DNA of 64,000 bases, taken from Trichomonas vaginalis G3. Its lineage: Eukaryota > Parabasalia > Trichomonadida > Trichomonadidae. Numbering within the stretch: position 1 is the first letter of the stretch; each line of letters opens with the position of its first letter. The translations under genes and the position numbers were made by a program. Shown here in pieces: positions 20,983 to 30,375 of the stretch. The notes beneath the pieces are model-generated. The model was not told where the DNA came from. It did no database searches and saw nothing but the letters and a program-made list of their open reading frames with translations. Where the stretch lies: the NCBI RefSeq assembly GCF_026262505.1, contig NC_067204.1, positions 3,505,797 through 3,569,796 of the forward strand, in the 5' to 3' direction.

Positions 20983-21219
20983 CTATCTACCTCCTATTTT
21001 ATTAAGTATTCCTTCAGCAATTCCACCAACTGCGTTACCTGCTTGTGCTCCCATCGCTGGATTACCTGCTTTAGTACCTAATACTCCACCTATGATAGTT
21101 CCTGCCGTTTTCGCTACTGGTGCCAAAAAGTTTGCAACGGGTTTAATAATCTTTTTATGAACCCAACCCGCAGCTTTCTTAATTCCATCCCATAATTTTT
21201 TAAAGAATCCTGCAGCCAT
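20983..21219 (-). CDS. Polinton A amphipathic glycine-rich peptide 2
   Basis: 78 residues. It has a basic amphipathic N-terminus (MAAGFFKKLWDGIKKAAGWV) and a glycine/alanine-rich hydrophobic middle (TAGTIIGGVLGTKAG), the pattern of small pore-forming or lytic virion peptides. It is related at its N-terminus to the convergent peptide at 20707-20922. Polinton B has peptides of the same type at 38492 and 41988. The frame looks whole. Confidence 0.6.
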   Translation of the reverse strand: MAAGFFKKLWDGIKKAAGWVHKKIIKPVANFLAPVAKTAGTIIGGVLGTKAGNPAMGAQAGNAVGGIAEGILNKIGGR

Positions 21220-21285
21220 TTCTGATTTAATATTAATTAAAAAATATATTTCATCACTTATATTCTAATTTTTATTTAATAATAA

Positions 21286-21658
21286 ATGAAACCGATTTTA
21301 AAAATAAATGAAACAGAGGAGGGAGAAATAAATGAAAGTGAAAATGTTCAACAAAAAATAAACGTTGTTAAACCAATTACTGAAATAAAAATTTTTTCAT
21401 CTGTTGAAGAATTTAATGACTATTATGCTAATAATAAAAAATTATTTGAAGAATTGACAACGTGTAAATTGAATAAAATGTTTAAAGTTGATGGATTCAA
21501 AATTTCAAAAATAAAAGGGGTGGTTAGTTTGAAATCTATTCCTCAATCAAGAATCACCTCATTAATGAAAATAGATGATTTAACAAAAAGAATAGAAGAG
21601 ATTGAAGAAAGAATGAATCAAATAATTGATTTCATAAATTCAAATAATCGCATGTGGG
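21286..21658 (+). pseudogene. Polinton A gene interrupted by nested element
   Basis: A frame starting after ttatttaataataaATG gives an acidic N-terminus and a helical region with a probable coiled coil (MKIDDLTKRIEEIEERMNQI). Host-element coding ends where the nested 978-bp inverted-repeat element begins at 21659. No family was recognised. Confidence 0.55.
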
Positions 21659-22636
21659 CAATTTTAACGACATTTTTTAACGCGATACGAGCGTAAGTCC
21701 ATAGAATGTGTTTTGAGGGAAACTATAAAAATCCAAAATAGAGGTAAGTGCGCCATTATTACCTGCGAAGTTACATGGAATAAATCGAAGAGTAAGTACA
21801 AGATGATCTTGCATCTTTCCAAGTAAATGAAATTTATTAAAATTAAGATGATAATATTCATTTATAGTATGTGTATGATGTTGTTTTCAAAAATTTCTTC
21901 AAATAAAATGCAGAGAGAGGGTCAAAGTTGCTATTTGTCACTTTTCCACAAGAATATAATGGGGAAAAAGTTATCATATAGTTGATCTCATTCACTAAGG
22001 TGAGAGATGCGTGTAGTGTAATGGGATAAAACAATGGATTGCTGCTCTAAGTCCTAGGTTCGAGACACATTGGCTTCATTTTTCTCTTTTTATTGACGTA
22101 AACTATTCAATTTTTGTGTTCTCCATTCAAATTTCAGAATTTTTTTTGCAGATTTCACGCTACATTCGAAGTTACCTTTTGTAACAACCACCACTGCCTA
22201 CGAAAGACGAAAGTGTGTCACGATTTCACCCGGAAATCCGATGGTTGTTTAAGAGTAAGCACTTTTGGTCGTATATTAATTTAACTAATATGAATTTGGA
22301 TTGTGCTTTCCTTATTGATGTAATGATATTTTCACTAATAAAAAATGAAATATACACAAGAAAAAATTATTCAAAAATTATCATTGCATTTTATTTGAAG
22401 AAATTTTGAAAACACATCATACACATACTATAAATGAATATTATCATCTTAATTTTAATAAATTTCATTTACTTGGAAAGATGCAAGATCATCTTGTACT
22501 TACTCTTCGATTTATTCCATGTAACTTCGCAGGTAATAATGGCGCACTTACCTCTATTTTGGATTTTTATAGTTTCCCTCAAAACACATTCTATGGACTT
22601 ACGCTCGTATCGCGTTAAAAAATGTCGTTAAAATTG
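21659..22636. mobile_element. 978-bp element with 252-bp inverted repeats nested in Polinton A
   Basis: The arms 21659-21912 and 22385-22636 are inverted copies starting caattttaacgacattttt, almost identical over about 250 bp. The loop region (about 21913-22384) begins with gggtcaaagttgctatttgtcactttt, a sequence also found in similar form at 33337, so the interior may itself be composite. At about 22005-22070 it holds a tRNA-like stretch (agtgtaatggg, then taggttcgagac resembling a B box). No transposase is encoded and no clear target duplication was seen. Confidence 0.8.
22005..22075 (+). other. tRNA-like sequence with A/B-box resemblance
   Basis: tagtgtaatggg resembles a D-arm/A box, and about 45 bases later ggttcgagac resembles a B box. 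Between them ggatt and agtcc can pair, but they enclose nine bases, not the usual seven. No matching acceptor stem was found, so this is at best a tRNA-derived (SINE-like) or decayed tRNA sequence. Confidence 0.3.
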
Positions 22637-22664
22637 AACCGCGCCTGACTCCATTATATTTATA

Positions 22665-22775
22665 CCTCCTTTCATACCTGTTGTCAAAATGTCATGTTGT
22701 CATCATTTTAAAAGAAGTTAAATAACCTGGTGACACATGGTGACGTAGTGACACCTTCAGTTATTCAAAAATAAT
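22665..22775 (-). repeat. Polinton A internal repeat, fifth copy
   Basis: It matches the inverted copies at 13.89-14.16 kb (cttcagttattcaaaaataa, gtgacacatggtgacgtagt) and includes the cctcctttcatacctgttgt lead-in also found at 14.16 kb. It lies between the nested element and the right terminal repeat. Confidence 0.75.
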
Positions 22776-22869
22776 TAATCGCGGAATATCTGACATCATC
22801 TATATATATAGCTTCTTTTATAAAAGATAAAAAAATAAATTATTTTTTATTTCATTATGGTAGTGAATC

Positions 22870-23262
22870 TTTTATTCATGAAAATAATTATTTTTAATTT
22901 CTTTTACTCTCTCGTACATACTAGATTTAAAGAATTCAGAACATTTCCCATAATCTCCTAAATGTTTTCTTATCTTATTGGTTTTCCATTCATTATATGA
23001 AACTGTATAAACTTTATCTTTATCTTTGCATCTTTCATCTCTTCCAATATATTTATATTTCAATTTTGATTTATTGGTTTCATATTCATTAGCGTTTAAT
23101 AATTCACAGTCTTCCTTTTTAAATATATTTTAATGCATCGTCTATATATATATAGATGTAACAAAAAGTCACACAACCCTTCATATCCTACTAAAATCGC
23201 TCGATATTGTATGAATTCTTACGTTTACAAAAAAGTCACAAAACCCTTCATATCCTACTACT
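22870..23262 (-). repeat. Polinton A right terminal inverted repeat
   Basis: Inverted copy of 3555-3947, the same length and almost identical, ending tcctactact and followed by the duplicated target ttatat at 23263-23268. It repeats the twofold subterminal motif and the lysine-rich open frame of the left end. Confidence 0.92.
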
Positions 23263-23394
23263 TTATATTTGTTTCAAAAATATTAAATCTCTCAATACGG
23301 ATCTAATGGGCTACATCAATGATAATCTTTTTCTATAAATCTCAGAGTTCTTGATGATACGAGCAGCAAGCACCATAAAAAATATAGAAAAAAT

Positions 23395-23402
23395 TCACTT
23401 TT
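23395..23402 (+). promoter_or_regulatory. Initiator-like motif of the PDI-like gene
   Basis: tcactttt lies 12-14 bases before the ATG at 23409. This is the spacing and form (TCA then pyrimidine) of the parabasalid initiator element. The Polinton A right end lies about 130 bp upstream. Confidence 0.5.
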
Positions 23403-23408
23403 TATAAA

Positions 23409-24542
23409 ATGATTTTTTCGCTTTTCATTTTTAGTTTTGAAACATGGATTGAATACAATGACGACACTTGGGAAAAATTGGTCGCTCATAGTTTTGAGAA
23501 ACCTATATTCACCCTCTGTTTTTCTCCATATTGTCCACATTGTCAAGGGCTTCCTGAAGGATTTCAGCGTTTCAACAGAGAATTAGGAAATAGATCTGAT
23601 ATTTATATCATGACAATTAATTGCATGACTCAATACGGCTGCGCAAGACATCATACCCGCAGAACTCCAACAATTTCCTTAGTTATGGGTAATGACTGGA
23701 GATATTGGTCACACTCACCCGAAAGAGGACAAGAAGGTTGGGATAGATGGATAAATCAAACAATGAAATCTTTACTCCGCAAAATACATACTGAACAAGA
23801 ATTAATTGACGCTCAATTTGAACCAAAAGATGGAGGATCAACATTTTATGCTCAAATTCCATCAGAAAATCATTCATTTCTCGAAACTTTCAGAAACCAT
23901 TCGAAATTCTTCAAAATATATAACGATACATTCGTTTACTCAGTAAATTCATCGCTCACAAACCCAATCGTTACAGCATACCAAAAACCGGGTTGTCCAG
24001 TTATTTACAACTCCAAAGTCGAGCCATTATATGCATTCTTCGATAGACACAAATTCGGAGCATTACATAAATATCCATACTCGGAATTGTCAAAGATTCC
24101 AATTTTCAAAGTTGCCGCTTTATATTTCGTAAAAGGCAATCTAAAGCAGGTTCAAAGAAGGAATTTACAGCTTGCTGCACAAAATGAGTGTAGTAATACA
24201 GTTTACGGATGGGTTGATATGAAAGAAGAAGTTGATGAAAAAGAAAATTCAAAATATTTGAGATTTATTCGAGCATACGACCTCCCGTTAATGGTATTTA
24301 TTGACAGAAGAAGCGAAACTACCGCTGTTTGGAAGAAAGCGTTGCTAAGAGCAAAAACAGAATTAATTCCAAATTTGTTCAAGAAGGCAGAATCAGCTCA
24401 ACCTAAGGTTGTTTCTCAGCCCAGGATTTCACCAATTTCGTTAATTTTAGGAACAATTTTTGGAATTTTTGCTTACTTCGCATTTTCTTATTTCTATCCT
24501 CTCTTAAAACCTCACAAAGCACAACGTTATAATGAGGTGTGA
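23409..24542 (+). CDS. Thioredoxin/PDI-like membrane protein
   Basis: 377 residues. A hydrophobic start (MIFSLFIFSF) acts as a signal peptide. A thioredoxin fold follows, with SPYCPHCQGLPE at about 39-50; the CPHC pair (42/45) is the redox active site of oxidising disulfide isomerases. NDTF and NHSK are possible N-glycosylation sites. The middle 200 residues look like further, redox-inactive thioredoxin-like domains. Near the C-terminus a membrane segment (ISLILGTIFGIFAYFAFSYF, about 345-365) is followed by a short basic tail. It probably sits in the endoplasmic reticulum membrane with its domains in the lumen. The lack of a KDEL tail fits membrane anchoring. It is a host gene and looks intact. 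Confidence 0.85.
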   Translation: MIFSLFIFSFETWIEYNDDTWEKLVAHSFEKPIFTLCFSPYCPHCQGLPEGFQRFNRELGNRSDIYIMTINCMTQYGCARHHTRRTPTISLVMGNDWRYWSHSPERGQEGWDRWINQTMKSLLRKIHTEQELIDAQFEPKDGGSTFYAQIPSENHSFLETFRNHSKFFKIYNDTFVYSVNSSLTNPIVTAYQKPGCPVIYNSKVEPLYAFFDRHKFGALHKYPYSELSKIPIFKVAALYFVKGNLKQVQRRNLQLAAQNECSNTVYGWVDMKEEVDEKENSKYLRFIRAYDLPLMVFIDRRSETTAVWKKALLRAKTELIPNLFKKAESAQPKVVSQPRISPISLILGTIFGIFAYFAFSYFYPLLKPHKAQRYNEV

Positions 24543-24899
24543 TGTTTATAATTATTTTTGTTTGTAATTTTCTAAAATATTATTTTTGATTTTAACAAAT
24601 ATTCATCCACTTGAAAACTTCTATCTAGATTTCACTTTGTGCAAATAAATCTATTGCTTTAGAGAGTTTAAAGCAAAAAAATTTTATATCCAAATTTTAT
24701 ATTCAGCCAAATGACACCAGCTTGTTCAAATTGTCTTAATAATTGCCTATGTGAACTTAAGCTCGCTATTATTGGATACAATTACAAAAATTATCTTGAT
24801 TTTATGAAAATTTTCCGTAATTTTAGAATCTTTCTCTTACTAATATTGCGTTGTTAAAATTTTATAAATTATCGTTAGATTTTATCAACAGAAGATAAA
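24543..24899. other. Host intergenic region
   Basis: AT-rich sequence between two same-strand host genes. No open frame, RNA gene or repeat is supported. The 3' end of the upstream gene and the promoter of the next must lie here; no strong initiator motif was picked out. Confidence 0.5.
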
Positions 24900-25379
24900 A
24901 TGGATGACTCGTTATTTGGACCTTGGAAGCTCGATCCACCAATAAATAAATGGCATGAATTCAAAATTGGTAAATTAGATGCATGGTATCAAGTTTCGGC
25001 CAATTCTCTTCAACCTGCAACTTCAGATAAATCTTCAGACAAATTATCTGAGCGCTCATTAAGCGACACACAAAATTCTTTAATTCCTCGTTTATCAAAG
25101 AAGACAAAATCAAATCAAAGTATCCAAGAACCAGTTGAAAATTCGCCAGAAAAATTTGCACCAAAACCTCAGCCTAGATTTGGAATCAGAGACAAGTGGG
25201 ATGAGCCAAGGAGTTTTGAATTATTCATTTCAGCTCCACAATATTCTTTACTTGGCTGGCCTACATCTTTTTCTTCAATTGATGAAGCGATTGGATCTTC
25301 TAAAGAATTAGTTTCGCCTAAACAGCCAAGTGGAAGACCACAAAAACAAAGAAAATCTGGAATTCCAACAAAAAGATGA
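24900..25379 (+). CDS. Host hypothetical protein, 159 residues
   Basis: It starts MDDSLFGPWKLDPP and is rich in Ser, Lys and Pro. Two aromatic/proline-containing segments may be short binding motifs: INKWHEFKIGKLDAWYQV (about 15-33) and APQYSLLGWPTSFSSIDEAI (about 112-132). The middle (40-95) and the basic C-terminus (PSGRPQKQRKSGIPTKR) look disordered. It has no membrane segment, cysteines or known domain. It may be a scaffold or nuclear protein, but the function is not known. Confidence 0.65.
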   Translation: MDDSLFGPWKLDPPINKWHEFKIGKLDAWYQVSANSLQPATSDKSSDKLSERSLSDTQNSLIPRLSKKTKSNQSIQEPVENSPEKFAPKPQPRFGIRDKWDEPRSFELFISAPQYSLLGWPTSFSSIDEAIGSSKELVSPKQPSGRPQKQRKSGIPTKR

Positions 25380-25773
25380 ATAACATCTTTAATTTCGTTT
25401 ATGACTTATCTGCATATCATGATTTCGTCTCATCTTATATTAATTGTTTGAAATTTTAAATCAAATACTATTTAATTAACTTTTTTTTTATTTTCATATC
25501 TTTCATCTGTACTGAGCTTTCTACAAATATCTTTCTTAAAACCTTAATGGAGATCAATTGATATCATATCGATTATGCTAAATGACCAAAATTATAAGAA
25601 TTTATTAAAATTATTTTGGATTGATTATTTGAACAAATAATAACCAGCAACTTAAATTCTTATCAATAAAGAGCTATAGCCCATTCTTTTAAGTCAACAA
25701 TCCTATATAAATCCTTGAGATTTTTTCATTTTTTATTGTTTGAAAAGGATGAAAAGAGAATAAAAGTGACACG
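25380..25773. promoter_or_regulatory. Host intergenic region with initiator-like motif
   Basis: Non-coding. tcatttttta at about 25726-25735 fits the parabasalid initiator pattern about 46 bases before the ATG at 25774. The remainder shows no gene or repeat. Confidence 0.4.
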
Positions 25774-27681
25774 ATGAATGATTTAAGTTCGAAATTCCAG
25801 AGTCTGAAAGCTCAAATTACTAGTTTTAGGCATTCTATTTCCCAAGAGAGCGAGAAAATAGAGAACTTGTACGGTGGTTACGAGCTTGCAACGAAGGAAG
25901 CATCACTTCGAGCAAAGATAAGGGAATTTTACTATGTTAAGTGGAAAAATGCACTCTTTATGAAGTTGATAAAGCAAAAACATACACCAGAAAAATCAAT
26001 TTCTTCAAGAAATAATCATCAAGAATTTCATACACGAGATATCAATATTGCCGACCAAAATTCATACAGAGCATCTAGCATACAAGATTCAAGCAATTAT
26101 GAGCATCCAAGACGTTCAAGAATTCCTCCAAAAATAATTTCTAAAAAATATTCGCCAGTTATTGATGAACCACCTGCAATACGAGTGAAAAGACCTGAAA
26201 GATCTATCACATTGACATCTTCTGATGATGAAGAGTCAGAAATCGTAATAAAAGCTCGTCAATTACTTTTAAACACAAATAATGCTATTGAAGCCATGAA
26301 TGCGAAGAAGAACCCACCACCAAGGAATACTTTTGCCGAAAGACTTGAAAAAATTAAACTAAAACCTCTTTCACCTAAAAATTCACCAGAAAAACAAAAA
26401 ATAACACAAATACAGCCTCCAAGTGATTCCGAAAAGTTTACAAAACAAGAGCGATCAATACTATCAAACAGTGACGACGAAAATTTACAAGTTTCTCCAT
26501 ATGCAAGCGATGAAGAGATGATTGACATTTCTCCTTACGCTACCGAGTCAGATAACGAAAAAGAAGTCATACAGATCTCACCTTACAATTCAGAATCCGA
26601 AGAAGAAGAAATTAAAATTCAAATCAGTCCTTATCAGTCAGAATCAGATGAAGATGACATAATAGACAAAATACATGATAGCGAACTACTTGGCAGCAAC
26701 CACGTCGAAATTAAAAAGAAAATAGAGAAAGAATTTGATGAAATTGGAATTTCATCAAATCTGGCATCAACTGAGAAGCCAGACGATGTAAGCAGTTACA
26801 AATTCAACTATAATGTATCAAATGTTGAATCAGAACAAGGAAAAGACTATCAAATTTCGGAATTTAAAGTTAATGAGCCACAAATTTCCGAAATAACTAA
26901 TGAAGACAATGAAGAAGAGGAAGATATTCCAGAATCCCAGCCATCCTACAATAATCACCTCACAATTAACGATGTAATCTCTGTTGACGATTACGATGTT
27001 CCGAAAGAAGGAGGTGAACTTCCCCCGGACTTATCGTCCATTCAATCTTTTGGCCACGAAGTTTTCAACAATGAAAACGAGCAACACTATAATATGGACT
27101 CTTTGAACGATGCTGAGTCAGATGGGACCATGACAACAGCCACAAACAACACAGATCAAGCAGGTGTTGTTGAAAATATCAAAATTGAAGAAAATGAAGA
27201 AGAAATGGAAGATGAAAATTTCTCTGATGATGAAATCAAGTTGCCTGATGAACAAGATATCGACGGATATAATGATGATCAAAATAAACAGGATATTGAT
27301 GATGATTTGAACCAATCAAAAGAAATTGCTGATGAAATTCTTAAAAATCCAGTAGTTATTCCTAAACCAACACCACCCAAAGAAACAAAACCATTGCCAA
27401 TCCAATCCCAACAGAATATACCAGTTCAACAACAAAATATTTCACAAAAATCTGATGAAACGCCAAAACAAGTAATTCAAGAAGATGATGACGAGATATT
27501 TGTTCTTCAGCCTACAAATACGCGTGAAATACATCTTGATGATGAAAAAACAGAAGAAAAAGATGAAATTCCACAAAAACAAGATCCAAATGATATTGAA
27601 TCGATGCCAGTTATTGATGAAACAGATTTAGATGATCCAGTCAATCAAGATACTGATATTCCTGTAATTTCTCTTGATTGA
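25774..27681 (+). CDS. Host acidic repeat protein with SPY motifs
   Basis: 635 residues. The N-terminal 75 form a helical domain (MNDLSSKFQSLKAQ... YYVKWKNALFMKL). A long disordered acidic region follows, with many Ser/Asp/Glu runs typical of casein-kinase-2 targets. Around residues 235-300 four copies of a motif of the form (V/I)SPYxS(E)S followed by acidic residues occur (VSPYASDEE, ISPYATESD, ISPYNSESE, ISPYQSESD). The C-terminus is proline/glutamine-rich and acidic. It may be a linear-motif scaffold that docks a repeated partner. No known family; it looks intact. Confidence 0.7.
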   Translation: MNDLSSKFQSLKAQITSFRHSISQESEKIENLYGGYELATKEASLRAKIREFYYVKWKNALFMKLIKQKHTPEKSISSRNNHQEFHTRDINIADQNSYRASSIQDSSNYEHPRRSRIPPKIISKKYSPVIDEPPAIRVKRPERSITLTSSDDEESEIVIKARQLLLNTNNAIEAMNAKKNPPPRNTFAERLEKIKLKPLSPKNSPEKQKITQIQPPSDSEKFTKQERSILSNSDDENLQVSPYASDEEMIDISPYATESDNEKEVIQISPYNSESEEEEIKIQISPYQSESDEDDIIDKIHDSELLGSNHVEIKKKIEKEFDEIGISSNLASTEKPDDVSSYKFNYNVSNVESEQGKDYQISEFKVNEPQISEITNEDNEEEEDIPESQPSYNNHLTINDVISVDDYDVPKEGGELPPDLSSIQSFGHEVFNNENEQHYNMDSLNDAESDGTMTTATNNTDQAGVVENIKIEENEEEMEDENFSDDEIKLPDEQDIDGYNDDQNKQDIDDDLNQSKEIADEILKNPVVIPKPTPPKETKPLPIQSQQNIPVQQQNISQKSDETPKQVIQEDDDEIFVLQPTNTREIHLDDEKTEEKDEIPQKQDPNDIESMPVIDETDLDDPVNQDTDIPVISLD

Positions 27682-27828
27682 AATTATTTTTTCGAAAAAA
27701 TTAAAAATTGTATGTTTTATTACATTGTTTTATTTTTTTATCCTTTATAACCATTATAAAACACCTCAAAAATCATTGATATTTTTTCTATTTTTCTTGA
27801 TGATGAAAAAATTAAAAAAGAAAAATTT

Positions 27829-27900
27829 TTCCGATACGGGGAGTCGAACCCCGATCCTGTGGATGAAAACCACATATCCTAACCGCTGAACGATATCGGA
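27829..27900 (-). tRNA. tRNA-Glu (TTC)
   Basis: Read on the minus strand it has a 7-bp acceptor stem (tccgata / tatcgga), a D arm with agcggttagga, an anticodon stem tgtgg/ccaca around the loop ttttcat (anticodon TTC, for glutamate), and a T arm with ggttcgactcc. There is no intron and CCA is not encoded. A run of A/T follows its 3' end (ttttt on the minus-strand side), suiting RNA polymerase III termination. Confidence 0.95.
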
Positions 27901-28182
27901 TTCACATGTTTTATTTTCCATTTTATTTATAAAAATAACTGACATTATTCCTATTTGCGTTGAAAGAGGTTTTAATTTATCTAACATATAATGTTCTTAT
28001 ATTGTTTATATAGAATTTATGTCTAACATCAAATCTGAAACTATAAATAGCATGAGAACCCCTCTAAATAGCAAGCCTAAGTTTTCTAACGTAATCACAA
28101 TCTGAAAACACTCTTTTTGCTTGAATAATAAACAAGTATTCTTTATATTACAAAAATTAAACATTAATACAAAAAAATAACT

Positions 28183-30375
28183 CTACAATTTTGATTCATA
28201 TTGCTTCAACTTTTGTTGAGCAGCAATAGCTCTTGCTTCTGTTGTTTTCTGGATAGCTCTAATCTCAGAAAGACTCAATCTTGTCTCATTAAGTTCTTTT
28301 GTGCATCTTTCCAAAGCTAATTTCAAAGCCGCATCTGTTTGCAATGCTTGTTCAAGTCTTCTCTTGTAGTCTTCCAAACAAGTATCATTTCTTAGCTTCT
28401 CTGATGATCTCTGCTGCCTTTCAAGGTCGAGTTCTGATTGCAAACCTTGCAAAGAGTTCTTTTTAATTTGATTCATTTCTTCAACGACTTTTTCATGGAC
28501 TTTTGCAAGTTTTTGAAGTTTGCTTTCATACTTCTGTTTAACATTAGCAATTGCTTCTTCAAAATTCTTGTTATCGTGATCAGATTTGATAACTTCACGT
28601 TGTTGCAAATTAAGGATTGTTAGCTTTTGTTCTTCAATTGTACGCTTGGCTTCAACAAGTTCTGTTTGAAGCTTATCGTTAATTGGAGACTTTTCTTCTT
28701 TTGATGGAGAAGATTTAATTGTTTCTTTGAGTTTCTTGATGATTTGCTTCTGTTCATCACACTTCTTAGCAAGTTTAATCAAATCTTGGTCTTTGAACTG
28801 GGGTTCTTCAGTAATTTTAATTGGAGATTCAAATTTCCTTGAATATGTATTGATAACTTCACGGAGTTCTGCATTAGATGCTTTTTCTTGCTCAAGAAGA
28901 GAGATTTGGTGCTTCATCTGCTCTTGGAGTAAGTCATTTTCTTTTCTAAGGTCTAATGCGTTGTTTGCTCCTTGTAAAAGCCTCTTATATGAAAGGAGTA
29001 AGAGCTTTGATATTGCCTGAACTGCAATTCCTGCTTCTTTGGATACGTTAACAATGAAATCAGAAATTGAATTTTCTAGTTGATTTTCTGGAAGAGATAA
29101 TATCCTAGTAATCTCATTCCTGATTCTAGCTGGTAATTTAAATGACTCTGCCTTTTGGTAATTGGCAAATTGGTTGACGAAAATCTGAGAATTTCCAATT
29201 GTTGTGCAAACCTTCTCGGAAAGTCCAGCAAGTAATTTAACTTGAGCACTCTGAGCTTTGAATTCTCTGACTAATGCAACAAAAGCTTCTTCGATGCTTG
29301 TTTTATATGCAATTCTTACAGATTCTGGTAATCCTGTAATAGAAACATCAGAAGCGAGATGGAAACCATCATCTTTAGGAGATTTTGTGATTTCTATTGG
29401 TTTTGAGACTCCTATTTCATCAATTTTTGTAATATAATTTTCCATTTTAGTAATTAACGTAATAAGTGATTTCCTTTGTTCTGTTAAGTTCTTTAAATCT
29501 TTATTTGCCATATCTTGGGCTATAGCTATTGCGTTAAAAGCGTCATTGTTATTTGCCTTTGCTTCCAATTGAACAATATGATTTTCCATTTCCTTAATTA
29601 CAGATTGCTGCTCGTTTGTTAACTTTAACAATCTTTGGCATTCTTTTGTAGTATTCATTTCTGATGAAGTTAAACCTAAGTTTGTTTCTTTGTAATCTCG
29701 ATTTTCAATAGTCAATTGATCATTAGCAGCAGCCAAATTTCTGTTTTCGTTCTTTAATGCCTCAATTTCTAAATTCATTTTTTGAATCTCTTGCATTAAA
29801 GCCTGCTTTTCGCTTAAAACTGCTTTGTATTCATCTTCCTTAATAGTATATGCTTGTAATTCAGAAATTTTAGCTTTGAGAGCTTCATTTTGTTGAACAA
29901 TTTGAAAATTCTGAGAAACAAGCTCTGTGATCCTTCCATTGATAGCGCTTTTTTCTTGTTGAGCAATTTTTTCACGAGTATCAAGTTGAATTTTCAAATC
30001 TTCAGTTTGATCATGAGCCTCTTTTTCAATTGCTTCTATTTTTCGATCTTTGTAATCGCTAACAAGAGATAGAGTATATGCCAAAATCTTATATGCTTCA
30101 ATAAATAGTTTATTTGGTCCAATATTATTGGAAGGGGCAAGTTTCATTTGCTCGAGATCATCAATAACTATCTGTGCTCTTCCTTCTATTTCACTTATTA
30201 AAGACTCTGTCCAGTTTGAAGGAGACTTTCCGTTTACTTTTTGCAATGATTTGTTTAAACTAACAATATGAGCATAAAAAGGATTGCTAAAGTTCCTATC
30301 AACATCATCACCTCCAGAAGTAATAACTTGTTCTAGAATACTTTGTCCTAGTTCTTCCAATTTTACTCCTTTCAT
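28183..30375 (-). CDS. Host coiled-coil protein, 730 residues
   Basis: After a globular start (MKGVKLEELGQSILEQV; about 1-110), most of the protein is heptad-patterned coiled coil: about 110-320 (EKEAHDQTEDLKIQLDTREK..., KMNLEIEALKNENRNLAAAN) and about 480-730. A more folded region lies between (about 330-480, including ASDVSITGLPESVRIAYKTS and LPARIRNEITRILSLPENQL). There are no membrane segments or motor motifs. Such proteins usually act in the cytoskeleton, Golgi tethering or as centrosome-like scaffolds. In parabasalids a cytoskeletal role is a reasonable guess, no more. It looks intact and starts after an AT-rich leader. Confidence 0.75.
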   Translation of the reverse strand: MKGVKLEELGQSILEQVITSGGDDVDRNFSNPFYAHIVSLNKSLQKVNGKSPSNWTESLISEIEGRAQIVIDDLEQMKLAPSNNIGPNKLFIEAYKILAYTLSLVSDYKDRKIEAIEKEAHDQTEDLKIQLDTREKIAQQEKSAINGRITELVSQNFQIVQQNEALKAKISELQAYTIKEDEYKAVLSEKQALMQEIQKMNLEIEALKNENRNLAAANDQLTIENRDYKETNLGLTSSEMNTTKECQRLLKLTNEQQSVIKEMENHIVQLEAKANNNDAFNAIAIAQDMANKDLKNLTEQRKSLITLITKMENYITKIDEIGVSKPIEITKSPKDDGFHLASDVSITGLPESVRIAYKTSIEEAFVALVREFKAQSAQVKLLAGLSEKVCTTIGNSQIFVNQFANYQKAESFKLPARIRNEITRILSLPENQLENSISDFIVNVSKEAGIAVQAISKLLLLSYKRLLQGANNALDLRKENDLLQEQMKHQISLLEQEKASNAELREVINTYSRKFESPIKITEEPQFKDQDLIKLAKKCDEQKQIIKKLKETIKSSPSKEEKSPINDKLQTELVEAKRTIEEQKLTILNLQQREVIKSDHDNKNFEEAIANVKQKYESKLQKLAKVHEKVVEEMNQIKKNSLQGLQSELDLERQQRSSEKLRNDTCLEDYKRRLEQALQTDAALKLALERCTKELNETRLSLSEIRAIQKTTEARAIAAQQKLKQYESKL

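Larger units (their letters stand above)
3555..23262. mobile_element. Polinton A (Polinton/Maverick), 19.7 kb, full length
   Basis: The element begins agtagtaggatatgaaggg and ends with its complement. Inverted copies run to 3947 on the left and from 22870 on the right (393 bp, nearly identical). The 6-bp sequence ttatat occurs immediately outside both ends (3549-3554 and 23263-23268), matching the 6-bp target duplication of Polintons. Inside are protein-primed PolB, retroviral-type integrase, SF3 helicase/primase, KilA-N protein, collar-like fibre, penton-like and major capsid proteins and A32-type ATPase. The ends are complete, but several genes are broken, with roughly eight to ten breaks overall. 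The near-identity of the ends points to a young insertion. Confidence 0.93.

Noticed and set aside
22005-22075. A functional tRNA gene
   Set aside because: No acceptor stem pairs and the anticodon loop would have nine bases; only A/B-box resemblance remains.
25774-27681. Acidic protein as a Polinton gene
   Set aside because: It lies outside the Polinton A target duplication, uses a host-type initiator and has no viral relatives that I can recognise.
28438-30072. Plus-strand frames within the coiled-coil gene
   Set aside because: They are Phe/Leu/Ser-rich mirrors of heptad coding sequence on the minus strand.
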